9,526 nt of DNA, from contig CAMIIY010000052.1 in assembly GCA_946221045.1 (NCBI GenBank), positions 1-9,526 on the forward strand, written 5' to 3'. Below the pieces are notes generated by a model, which was not told where the DNA came from, did no database searches, and saw only the letters and a list, made by a program, of their open reading frames with translations. The DNA comes from an uncultured Oceanospirillaceae bacterium. Its GTDB lineage: Bacteria > Pseudomonadota > Gammaproteobacteria > Pseudomonadales > Balneatricaceae. This document shows positions 1 to 9,200 of this stretch, piece after piece. The first letter of the stretch is position 1. Every line of letters begins with the position of its first letter. The position numbers and the translations under genes were made by a program.

Positions 1-1
1 A

Positions 2-169
2 TTTAGGATTGACGAAATCTTAGGTTTTGTAAGCAAAAATAATCGTGGGCTTGGGGGGGTAATAAGGCAGGCCGAAGACGAGATAGAAATGGGGAACTAT
101 AGCCGACATTGGAGTAGGCAGATTGAAATTTTGATCCATTTGGCTAGCAGCGCAGGAAGAGGGTTATAG
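2..169 (+). CDS. gmtY: C-terminal fragment of upstream gene, probably GMT recombinase GmtY (5' end outside window)
   Basis: Of the three forward frames at the left edge, only frame 2 is open. It gives 55 residues before a TAG at 167-169, beginning FRIDEILGFVSKNNRGLGG and ending in a helical, charged tail (IEILIHLASSAGRGL). The next gene starts 1 nt after this stop, so the two almost certainly share an operon. The fragment has no catalytic motif, because the active site of such an enzyme would lie upstream. The GmtY call is inferred from position alone: in Gamma-Mobile-Trio elements a recombinase, GmtY, precedes GmtZ and GmtX. It could equally be the end of another recombinase of a Tn554-like or recombinase-trio element. 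A run of seven G (53-59) lies inside the frame. Coding status is well supported; identity is tentative. Confidence 0.6.
   Translation, partial: FRIDEILGFVSKNNRGLGGVIRQAEDEIEMGNYSRHWSRQIEILIHLASSAGRGL
154..163 (+). promoter_or_regulatory. Ribosome binding site deciding a TTG start
   Basis: AGGAAGAGGG is a strong purine-rich Shine-Dalgarno sequence. It ends 7 nt before the TTG at 171, which is near-ideal spacing. The first in-frame ATG, at 183, would be 19 nt away, which is too far. The site lies inside the end of the upstream reading frame, so the two genes are probably translated from one message. Confidence 0.6.
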
Positions 170-170
170 T

Positions 171-2222
171 TTGTCGAAATTAATGTCGCGTAACCCTATT
201 GTTAAAGAGGTCAATCCACCAAATGAATTTTCAGACCTAAAACCTGCTGATGATATGGTGGTTACGATCAATAAAGATGGAAGCCCTAGATCGATATTTC
301 GGGATGATACATGGGATTACAGCGCCACAAGCTCAACGTTGCGATTACTTAACTTCAGAGCAAAGATCGAGAGCATTACCCCAGTTGATGGAGTAAAACT
401 AGCAAGCAAAAATAGTTTAAATATCGCTAATGATTTTCTTAAAACTCTTACGTTACATTGGATAAGTGCGCTGGGTGGCTGTTCAATGTCAAAGCTTAAC
501 GGCGATGTGACGGCTATTTCGTTTTTGGTGCGATACTGTTCAGACAGAGAGATACCCCCGGAAAATATCTTTTCTACCCCCGACGCAATCGATTTCTTAA
601 CGAGCCGAGCTTCTACAACAAAACAAGTAGGGCTTTTTCTCGGAAAAATTCAACGCATATCTGATACCGCAACGGTACTCAGCAATAACAGATTCTGGCA
701 AGGAATAAGGCCCTCGGTTGAGTTTCTCAGTAGATTGAAAAGAACCCGAAAAAAGTTCCCAGAAACCACGGGCTCAGTACAGACGCTACTTATTCCTTCA
801 GATATCTATCAAAGTGTCCTCAAGACAACCATTGAAGATCTGGATTGTTTCTTGCGACACGAGAAAGCAATAAAGCTTGTCTTTGCATTGCGAAGCCTTG
901 CAAGAGATAAAGGAGTTGCGCTGGATAGGAGCTTGGTTCCTACCGCAACAACAAGAGGCCAGGATGGGCGTATCCAATACTACTGGAAAAAGTTACTGCG
1001 TGAGAATGTGGATGTTTCTACAGCACTGAAAGAGCTTTATAAAGCAGGTATCTCAAAAAGTGAAAGCTGGGCTGGCCTTGTCGAAAACCTGAAGCGCTGG
1101 CAGCTCCGGTGTGCCATTTTAATATCTGCGTTTACTGGTATGCGCAAGAGTGAATTGTTGGCCATTCCCCTTAACGGATTAAAGACAATAAATACCGAAA
1201 ATGGCCTTATTCCTGTTGTTTGGTCGACAACAACAAAGCTTGAAGCCAATGGTGCTCCTCGGTTTACGAAATGGGTGACATGCTCAGCAGTCGAAGCTGC
1301 TTTTAAGGTTGCAAAGATAATTACTGAAGGTGTGCTTGAATGGTCTGGCGATAGGCGAGTAACGGATATCCAAGAACAAGAAACGCCGCTTTTCATGTCG
1401 GTTCAACACGGGAAAAGTGGTATTCCACACCGGCAATTCAGCTTTACGACAGCTACCTTTTGCTTAAAAAGTATTAATGTGGATCTCTACAAGAAAGAGC
1501 TAAAAGTCACTGAGCAAGATATAGCAGAAACAAGTTGGTTTCTGTATGGGGAGGGCGTACCAGAGGCTATCGAAGTAGGTAAAGTCTGGCCTCTAACATT
1601 TCACCAGTTTAGGCGGTCAATGACCGTCTATGCAGCCGCTAGCGGAATGGTGTCTTACCCAGTACTCAAGGCACAGCTTAAACATATCAGCATGGTGATG
1701 ACAGTATATTACTCAGACTCAAATTCTAGAGCCATAAATATTCTGGGTGATGAAGCCGAGATAAAATCTCTACGTGCTGAGTGGTCAGATGCCAAAGCGC
1801 GTGCTGAAGCGGATAGTATCTATACGCTACTAGAAAGTAATCAGCCATTAGAGGGTATCGCGGGCAGAAGGTTGAAAGCCCAAAAAGATAGAGATGAATT
1901 GCCCATGTTCTTGGAAAGCAGGGCATCGACAAAGCAAGCGGTAAAAAAGGGGAAGTTTCGATATCGGCCCACATTAGTTGGAGGGTGTATATCTGTGGCA
2001 GCCTGTAATAAAGGCGCTGGCGTACTCGCATCCGCCTGTATCAGTTGCGAAAATGCCGTATTCCTTCCAGGGTCAAGAGCCGCGCTAGAGCAGACAAAAG
2101 AGTTTTATGAGGCTCAGCTAGCCGAAGGCGCCCCAAAGCGTGCGCGACAAGAGTACGAGACCAATATTAAGCACATAGATAGCTTTTTGCAGAGACTTGT
2201 TGAAACAGAGGAGGTCACTTGA
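171..2222 (+). CDS. gmtZ: Large tyrosine recombinase/integrase, probable Gamma-Mobile-Trio integrase GmtZ
   Basis: This is a 683-residue DNA breaking-rejoining enzyme expected to cut and rejoin the ends of the mobile element through a covalent phosphotyrosine. The catalytic set is visible: R325 in TGMRKSEL, a candidate beta-hairpin lysine K356 in TTTKL, H478 and R481 in HQFRR, H505 in QLKH, and the nucleophile Y514 nine residues after H505 (Y513 is adjacent). At about twice the length of XerC/XerD, it has an extended N-terminal DNA-binding part (about 1-300) and a C-terminal extension. The extension carries four cysteines (C606, C612, C623, C626) that could bind zinc, as in recombinases of Tn554-like and GMT-like elements. 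The TTG start at 171 is chosen from the Shine-Dalgarno spacing; ATG at 183 is the alternative. The gene sits 1 nt after its upstream neighbour and overlaps the next gene by 4 nt. Tyrosine recombinase is certain. GmtZ is inferred from size, gene order and the small partner downstream. Confidence 0.85.
   Translation: MSKLMSRNPIVKEVNPPNEFSDLKPADDMVVTINKDGSPRSIFRDDTWDYSATSSTLRLLNFRAKIESITPVDGVKLASKNSLNIANDFLKTLTLHWISALGGCSMSKLNGDVTAISFLVRYCSDREIPPENIFSTPDAIDFLTSRASTTKQVGLFLGKIQRISDTATVLSNNRFWQGIRPSVEFLSRLKRTRKKFPETTGSVQTLLIPSDIYQSVLKTTIEDLDCFLRHEKAIKLVFALRSLARDKGVALDRSLVPTATTRGQDGRIQYYWKKLLRENVDVSTALKELYKAGISKSESWAGLVENLKRWQLRCAILISAFTGMRKSELLAIPLNGLKTINTENGLIPVVWSTTTKLEANGAPRFTKWVTCSAVEAAFKVAKIITEGVLEWSGDRRVTDIQEQETPLFMSVQHGKSGIPHRQFSFTTATFCLKSINVDLYKKELKVTEQDIAETSWFLYGEGVPEAIEVGKVWPLTFHQFRRSMTVYAAASGMVSYPVLKAQLKHISMVMTVYYSDSNSRAINILGDEAEIKSLRAEWSDAKARAEADSIYTLLESNQPLEGIAGRRLKAQKDRDELPMFLESRASTKQAVKKGKFRYRPTLVGGCISVAACNKGAGVLASACISCENAVFLPGSRAALEQTKEFYEAQLAEGAPKRARQEYETNIKHIDSFLQRLVETEEVT
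2207..2215 (+). promoter_or_regulatory. Strong ribosome binding site for an overlapping TTG start
   Basis: AGAGGAGGT contains a full AGGAGGT Shine-Dalgarno sequence a few nucleotides before the TTG at 2219. The TTG overlaps the recombinase stop codon (TTGA at 2219-2222). No other start codon lies close behind this site, so it fixes the start of the small gene despite slightly short spacing (3-4 nt). Confidence 0.6.
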
Positions 2223-2644
2223 AAACACGCAGTAAAATCGAAGAGGAGTATTGGGAAGCCCTTGAGCGCTTGAAAAGTGGCACAACCAAGATTGTCGATA
2301 CCAAGTCTACTCGATTTAAATTCACTAAAGATGCAGTTGGGCGTGAGGCTGGCCGAGGAAAAGGGTACGTGCGTTATGAAAGGTACCCTTTACTGTGCGA
2401 AGCCATCGCAGATGCAGAGGAAGCTAGAAAGAAAAATGGTCCAGCAACACCAACGGCCAATGCTAAGCTTGAACAGCAGAAAGCGCTAAAACAAAAAGCG
2501 ATAGGTGACTATAACCAGCTAAAGCAAGAATACGATCTGTTGATGACGGAATACCTCAATGTAGTGAGGCGCAATTTTGAGCTAGAAACAGGGCTTGCTG
2601 AGGCTAAGGATGTAAAAATTATCAAAATGCCAAATGTGCGCTAA
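2219..2644 (+). CDS. gmtX: Small HTH/coiled-coil recombinase partner, probable GmtX (TnpC-like)
   Basis: This 141-residue, highly charged protein has no signal peptide or membrane segment. Residues about 34-63 (FTKDAVGREAGRGKGY and following) read like the short helix-turn-helix of small partner proteins of tyrosine-recombinase elements, such as TnpC of Tn554-type transposons. Residues about 82-130 are rich in K, E, Q and L with spaced hydrophobics (LEQQKALKQKAI, then LKQEYDLLMTEYLNVV), typical of a coiled coil. Its start overlaps the recombinase stop by 4 nt (TTGA), so it is translationally coupled. By position and size it matches the third gene of the Gamma-Mobile-Trio. Its biochemical role is not established; helping recombinase assembly or end recognition is inference. 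The gene is confidently real; the GmtX name is moderately confident. Confidence 0.75.
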   Translation: MKTRSKIEEEYWEALERLKSGTTKIVDTKSTRFKFTKDAVGREAGRGKGYVRYERYPLLCEAIADAEEARKKNGPATPTANAKLEQQKALKQKAIGDYNQLKQEYDLLMTEYLNVVRRNFELETGLAEAKDVKIIKMPNVR

Positions 2645-2648
2645 GTAC

Positions 2649-2677
2649 TTGTATTAAAAAATAGAATGGTTTTTTAT
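2649..2677 (+). promoter_or_regulatory. Possible weak sigma70-type promoter before the cargo genes
   Basis: TTGTAT (2649-2654) and TTTTAT (2672-2677) are separated by 17 nt, and each matches 4 of 6 consensus positions. A second -10-like TAGAAT (2662-2667) lacks a good -35. The gap between genes is 87 nt and AT-rich, so chance matches are expected. If real, this promoter would drive the hydroxylase and STAND genes independently of the recombinase operon. Confidence 0.25.
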
Positions 2678-2718
2678 GTCTCTGTTTTTGAATGTTTTTC
2701 GAGTTGTCAGTTCGTATC

Positions 2719-2724
2719 AGGAAG
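2719..2724 (+). promoter_or_regulatory. Ribosome binding site of the EpmC-like gene
   Basis: AGGAAG ends 7 nt before the ATG at 2732, which is good spacing and supports that start. The gene after it lacks a comparably placed site, so this may be the main ribosome entry point for both cargo genes. Confidence 0.55.
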
Positions 2725-2731
2725 TGAATAA

Positions 2732-3247
2732 ATGAGAGTATGCAGCACCGATGATGAATACTGTCAACATTTGATAAATGCATTTGCGGGCATTCTCCCC
2801 AACTTGACAATTGAAGGTGGCGCAGAAGAGCCGTTCTACAAAGCCCCGACAGTGAATACACAGGCCATCCTATATTTTAGAAGTAACTATCCACGCAGCC
2901 TTTTGCATGAAATTTCACACTATTGTTTAGCGGGTGATCGGCGAAGAGGCTTGGACGATTTCGGTTACTGGTACGCCCCGTGCGGAAGAACAGCCGAAGA
3001 GCAGCAGCGTTTTGAAAAAGTTGAAGCGAGGCCACAAGGATTAGAAAAAGCCATGTGTGAAATTGTTGGCCTCAAGTTTTCACCAAGCCTTGACGATTTT
3101 TCAGGACGACCACCGTCTGAAAGTTTTCTTCAAGAGATAGAACTAGCCTATCAAGAGATGCGGGCAAATCCGTCCCCCAGCGCCAATAAAGTGTTGTCTG
3201 GGTTGAAAAACTATTGGAAAAAGTATAATTCAATGGATAGGACATGA
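2732..3247 (+). CDS. epmC: EpmC/YfcM-family elongation factor P hydroxylase homologue
   Basis: This 171-residue cytosolic protein is close in length to E. coli EpmC (about 180), which hydroxylates the beta-lysylated lysine of elongation factor P after EpmA and EpmB have acted. The match to E. coli YfcM, recalled from memory, is strong through the core. HEISHYCLAG (from H59) carries H59 and H63 of the metal site with E60, followed by RRGLDDFGYWYAP (71-83), GR (85-86) and FEKVEARPQ (94-102). The conserved acidic residue E98 in this last motif may complete metal binding. The C-terminal LKNYWKKY also resembles the family. The start is ATG with a well-placed ribosome site. In E. coli epmC is a housekeeping gene near mnmC. 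Here it follows a recombinase operon and overlaps a STAND nuclease gene by 4 nt (ATGA, 3244-3247), so it is probably island cargo. Whether its substrate is still EF-P is unknown. It could also be the resident chromosomal copy next to an insertion. Confidence 0.9.
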   Translation: MRVCSTDDEYCQHLINAFAGILPNLTIEGGAEEPFYKAPTVNTQAILYFRSNYPRSLLHEISHYCLAGDRRRGLDDFGYWYAPCGRTAEEQQRFEKVEARPQGLEKAMCEIVGLKFSPSLDDFSGRPPSESFLQEIELAYQEMRANPSPSANKVLSGLKNYWKKYNSMDRT

Positions 3248-6200
3248 AAGCAGAATACTTAGGCGCTAGGGCCTCCAATACTGGCGATGATTTTCATGAA
3301 TGGTGGGCGCTTCGTTTAGCATTACAACTGCTCGAACCGGATACATCTTTGGTTGCCGTAACAGTTGAAGGTGTAAATCTGGATGATAAAAATACTCAGG
3401 AGTTGACGGAATGGGACTCCGTTGATTGCGGCTTATTTTATGGTGGCCATACAGTAGAGCAAGCTGAAAAAGTCGTTATTGAACAGTTAAAGTATTCTTC
3501 ATCAACCCCTGAAAAGAACTGGACTGTCTCGGAGCTAACAAACTCTAAGTCGAAGTCTTCAAATAACAGCATTATCAAAGGACTTGCTGATTCATTTAGT
3601 GCCATATTAAAAACCAGACCAGATCTGATCAGTGCTGGTTCGCTAACAATCAGGCTAGTCAGTAATCGACCTATTGGTGTAGACCTTCAGAAATCCCTTT
3701 CCAGTACCAGTAACAAGAAATATGAAACGCTGAGAGTCGCCAGTGGCCTAAATAAAATAAATTTCAAGAAATTTATTACGCTCTTTGACTTTTCTTGTTG
3801 TGGTACGGGGTCTCGCTTTGAGCAAGAAGAAAACGCGATTAATGAAATATTAAACCTAACACATAGTGCTGATCGAGGGTTTGTGTTGGATTTGAAAGAT
3901 CGTGTTCACAAATTGATGCTACCGGAGGCCACGGGAAGTTATATAACTAGAGAAACAGTGCTGACATGGATGCATGTATCTGACCCTCTTGCTCTATTCC
4001 CATGCCCCCCAAGACTCAAGGTAATAAAAAATCCAGTGACCAGAAATGCTGCTGTGGCGATATACACTGCTATGGTCAATGGAGATCAATTTATATGCTT
4101 GCATGGCGAAGGCGGTAGTGGAAAAACGACCATACTAAAACAGGTTGAAAGTCTATTGCCTGAAGGCTCAGTCATGATTACATATGACTGTTATGGCGCT
4201 GGCACTTATATGGATAGTGAAGCCTATCGGCATAGACCGAAAGATGCCTACCTGCAAATAATCAATGAAACCTCGGCCCGATTGCGATTACCCTTGTTGA
4301 TTAGCCAGGATAATTCTATAGATTTTATTAAGGCTTTTTCGTTAAAAATAGAAAGTGCAAGCAAAGTTTTAGAAGCACAAGAAAATAATGCATTCTTAGT
4401 CGTCGTTATTGATGCTGCGGATAATTCGGTAACGGGTGCCAAGCAGTGTAAACCGGAAGAGATTAGTTTTGTTCATGAGCTGATTAAAATAGGTAATTTG
4501 CCAAGCAATGTAAGGTTAATGATCTCTGCGAGAACTGGGCGTTTAGATTCCTTATCTATTCCTTCTAAATACAACTCAGTAGAAATTTCCAACTTCTCGT
4601 TGGAAGAAACAGCACTTAATGTGCTTAAGCAATATCCCGGCGCAACCGAAGCATGGATAGAGGATCTTCATAATTTATCTAATCAGAACCCACGAGTACA
4701 AAGTTACGCATTCGACTATGCAGAATCAGATCCAGGCAAGGCGATTGAATTCTTAAGACCTAATGGAAAGGGACTGGATCAAATCTTTGAAGCACGCTTT
4801 GAAGAGGCGATTTTGAAAGAAGGTAATTCTGACATTTTGTCTCTTGTTTGTTCATCGTTAATAGCATTGCCTGCACCAGTTCCAAAGCAACATTTGGCTA
4901 GTGTTGTAGGGATATCAATAGAGAGGGTTAGTGATATTGTTTCAGATCTCCCTGGAATGCGTATTCTTGACGACAAAGTGGGGTTCCTTGATGAAGATGT
5001 TGAATTCTTTGTCAGAGAAAAGGCGCAACCAAAACTGCTGGAGGCCTATAAGCGTTCAGCAGCACATTTCAGCGCTAATCATGAAAGTGATGAGTATTCG
5101 TCCATGCACTTGGCTTCGGCACTATTTTCAGCTGGGCAAGGCCAAGAAATCATAAAAATCATAGAGGAAAATGAAGCGCCAAAAGCGATAAAAGACCAAA
5201 TAATTCGTCGAGAAGTGCAACGCCAGCGGTTACAACTTGCAATGAAAGTGTGTCGTTCAGCTGGTGAGCCAGCAGATGCAATATTTACCTTGTTGGTCGG
5301 TGCCGAGGCGATAAAAACAGATGATGCCGTAGAGAAAATTATCGCTGAAAACCCAGATTTATCTGTCCATTTTGCATCTGATACGGTAGGACGAAATATA
5401 CTTTATTCGTCAAAAACGTATGAAAACCATGGTAGATTCTTGTCGCATATTGTTGCTCGTGATGCAGCTGACAGAGACTTTATTGCTGCTCGCGAGAAAA
5501 AGCGCATTCTTCGTGAATGGATGAATCGGAGAAGTGAGGACATTGAACGACAAAAATCCGAACAAAGCGAGCATCGGTACCAACATATAGATGCGTGGCC
5601 ACTAGAGATTGAGGATATTACTGCTGTTGCTCATTCAGTGTTGGATATGGAGGGTTGCCAGGCTGCATACGAGTTCATTTGTGGTTGGAAGCCGAAAAGT
5701 CTCCATTACAAAATTGCGATCAGATTATTGGATCGCCTGTTGTTATCGGGCAAGGCGGTCGCAGTTCAGGAGTTTTTGGATAATGGCTGTATCCCAGAGC
5801 CTTGGTCATCATTGTTCAACATACCGTTAGCTCTTATTGGCCATGATATAGATTGTGCTTCTCTTGAAAAGTCACTTTGTAATAAGGAGATATTGAAATA
5901 TTGCGACCTAAAAGAGCTGGAAAGGCACACCTCTGAAGATTCAGACAGTTTCAGCTACGCGGAAATGTTACTTAGTGGTTGCGAAATTTTGGCTGCCAAT
6001 GGAGTGAATTTATCCTCAGTAGAGTCAATCCTTGAATATTTATGTTCTGATGATTGGCGATTATCCAATAACATCTACATACACGATATTCTTAAAAACG
6101 ATGTCGCTTTTAGAGCGTACTCTTTATTGATGCGCCATCGTGGTCTAAACGCCACAATAGAATCCTATTTGATTGATTCGGCTATGCCTGAATACCTTGA

Positions 6201-9200
6201 TGAGGCTGAAAAAAATAGGAAGAAGCAAAAATTATCGGAAAAGCATAAAGAAATAAAAGAAAGCCTGTCAGGTTTAATGTCTGTTTATGCTGTTAGAGCT
6301 GATCTTTTGCTGTCCAATATCTTGCCGGAAAATGCTGAAGAAAAAGTTAAGTCTGCACTGGGTTCTTTGTTTGCAAATTCCTGGAGGATGTCCAGAGATC
6401 ACTACTTTGAATCGATATGTAGTCAGCTTTCTTTGTCCGTAGCCAAGCTGTCAGTTGTGCCAAATCTCGATATGAATACAGTGCTAACTTTGACTAAGGC
6501 AACGTTCAAACAATGGCCATCTGTGTTTTCTTCTGGGCAGCGTAACGTTATTGCAAATCTAATAAAAATACCAGAGTTGAGGCTGCCAGTTGTTAAAGAT
6601 ATTTACGAGCGCTCAGTTGAAGTAAAAGATCTAAAAACAGCAGCAAACGAAAAAATCAGAATTCTTTTGGGTTTATCCAGAACGTTGCTTTTTGTGGATA
6701 AGGACGAAGCTAGAGAAGTATTTAAAATAGCAGTTGATATTGCTAATGACGTTGATGTTGATGCTATGCATGATGTGGCTCTTTTTTCGGCGTTATCCAA
6801 AAACGCAAAAAATCATTTTTCGCCTACAGATTTGCAAAACATAGCAAGTCAAATGGCTGCGATAATAACGGAGTACGGCACTCTTCTTGATGGCTATGAT
6901 CATTTTCCCTGGAATGATGCAATTTCTGCTGTCGCTATATTAGATATGCCTAAAGCAGTCAGTCTTATCGGGTATTGGGAAGATTGTGATTTGGTTCAAG
7001 CCAGCGAAACTCTTCCAGCGTTGATGTCTACCGGTATTTCAGAAGGAACTATAAGCCCAGCACAGGCTGCCCCTTTGCTTAATTTCTGTGATGATTTAAA
7101 TGAAGAGCTTGTGACTAAACTAACATCTACTACTAGCGCGCGAGATGCCTGTCAGCTGATAGAGGAAATTGCAAAAGCCGAATTATTGAGATTCAACAGA
7201 AGCGGTAGCTCTAAAATATGTCAGGCGCTAAATGAATTGGTTCCATATAGCGATAGTTGTGAATATTGGCATTCGGCACTTAATCAATTAGTTGAATTTA
7301 AATCACAAACTAAAGAAAGCACCAAGACCAAAAGTGGTAATAAAAATCGTGCGTCGACAGCAAGGAAGTCAAAGGAAGGAGAATTTCTTGAACGCATAAA
7401 TTTTGAGGACATTTCCTTTGAATCACCTTCCGATTTTATGAATTCAATTCATGCCAAGCGAAAAGAAGCTAGGGATGAAGAATTTTATATTACCAGTGAT
7501 GACATACTGAGATCTTTAATCAGTCGTTTGGAATCAAAAGATCGTATTGCCTTTTTGGATCTCTTGACTGATGAACATATTATTGAGGATCTTGGCTATA
7601 CATGGGCTAAAACGTTAATTGACTGCATTGACTTATGGGTGGGGTCATCTCACGTCATATCTGCCTGGAAAGAGGAAAATCTACCAACCTTAATTGCTAA
7701 TCATTTGGGCGAATTTTCCTATGGTGAAAATTATGGCTATGACAAGCGAATGCTAAAAGATGTTATTCATAGCCTGAACTTAAATAGAGAAGAAACGGTT
7801 AGCTTATTGCTGGATGGACTGGAAAAAAATTCTGAATATTTGCCCCTGCCCAAGTTATATTCGGTGGTCAGACTGCTGACGGATTATTGCAGCGAGGAAC
7901 AAATTGCAGATGTCACCACTCGTTATGTCCAGCGACTAACTACACGCTTAAAGCTTCCGGCGAATAAAATTGAGTCTGAGTGTTCAACTGAATCAGCATT
8001 AGCCTGCCAACTATACTCTTTCTTAGGTGATGTTGATACCAGGGTGAGATGGCGAGCAGCACATAGTATTAGGGCATCAGCCAGAATGGGAGATTTTAAG
8101 GCAATAGTGGCATTAACCGCTCTGTATGATCGTAAATCCATGCTCGGCTATCGCGAAGATAATGCACCTTTTTACTGGATGTCAGCACGTCTTTGGCTCA
8201 TTGTTACATTTGATCGAATTGCATCTGAGGTGCCGAAAGCCATTGCACCTATCGCTCGCTGGTTATTGAGCATTGCTACTGACCACGACTTCCCGCATGT
8301 ATTGATGCGCTATTTTGCCAAATCCTGTTTGATGAAGCTTCTTTCAAAGGGTTTTATTGATTTGGATGAGCAGGAAATTGCAGCATTACATGCTATCAAT
8401 ACTTCGGAATTTGCTACTGAAAAATCTAAAGGTAGAGTTTCTCGAGGGGGATTTCACGAGGGAGGCAAAGAGAGAAGATTTAACTTTGATTCGTTAGATA
8501 CCCTCAGATATGTGTACCCCAGCGCGATAGAATGTTTTGCTGATATTGACGAAGAAATGTTTCTTGATGAGGCGGAAGCTTGGATCATGGATCGTTGGAA
8601 GAGCGGTTCCGATTTATCAAGATGGGAAAACGAACCAAGAAAGCAGAGGTTTGAAAGGGCAAACTATATCTTATACAGTCACAGTCATGGTTCAATGCCG
8701 ACCATAGAGCGCCATAGCTACTATCTGGAATGGCATGCTATGTGGTGTAGTTTAGGTTCTCTGATGACAGAAAATGCACTGGCAAAGCCTGAATATGATG
8801 ACAGTGATTATGGAACGCTAGACGGGTTTTTGAGACAAGAGGGATTAACTCAACCGCCGCACTGGTCAAGTGATCTTCGCTGTCCAACACCACTAGAAAC
8901 ACGTTTTCATCTTCCTCCTGCCGTCGAGGCAGAAGATTGGGTAGCAACAATAACCGCCAATGATTTTGAGTTGGAACTTGGCTTAACTTCCGAAGATGAG
9001 AATCTGGTTGTGGATTCATATCATGATATTCGCACCAGTAATCATCGCTCCAGTGTGAGAATATCTTCTTCCCTTGTTAGCCCTGATACCGGGTTGTCAT
9101 TGGTTAGAGCGCTTCAAACATCTGACGACTCCCACGACTACCGCTTGCCACCTGCTGGTCATGAATTTGAGATAGATGATGGCCCATTTTTACTACTTGG

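Noticed and set aside
1037..1396. Minus-strand 119-codon open frame
   Set aside because: It lies wholly opposite the catalytic part of the recombinase, resembles no family I recognise, and is best explained as a shadow of the real gene.
1726..2031. Minus-strand 101-codon open frame
   Set aside because: It is antisense to the recombinase C-terminus, with an unlikely composition rich in Y, L, H and R.
2655..2676. TAAAAAA/TTTTTTA inverted repeat as a terminator after the small gene
   Set aside because: The stem is only A-T pairs with an 8-nt loop and no G-C content, so it is too weak to call an intrinsic terminator.
2732..3247. Reading the HExxH motif as a zinc metalloprotease (for example an ImmA-like protein)
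   Set aside because: HExxH is shared with proteases, but the surrounding LDDFGYWY, GR and FEKVEARPQ segments match EpmC/YfcM specifically.
8738..9019. Minus-strand 93-codon open frame
   Set aside because: It is antisense to the STAND gene, with no family resemblance and no separate operon context.
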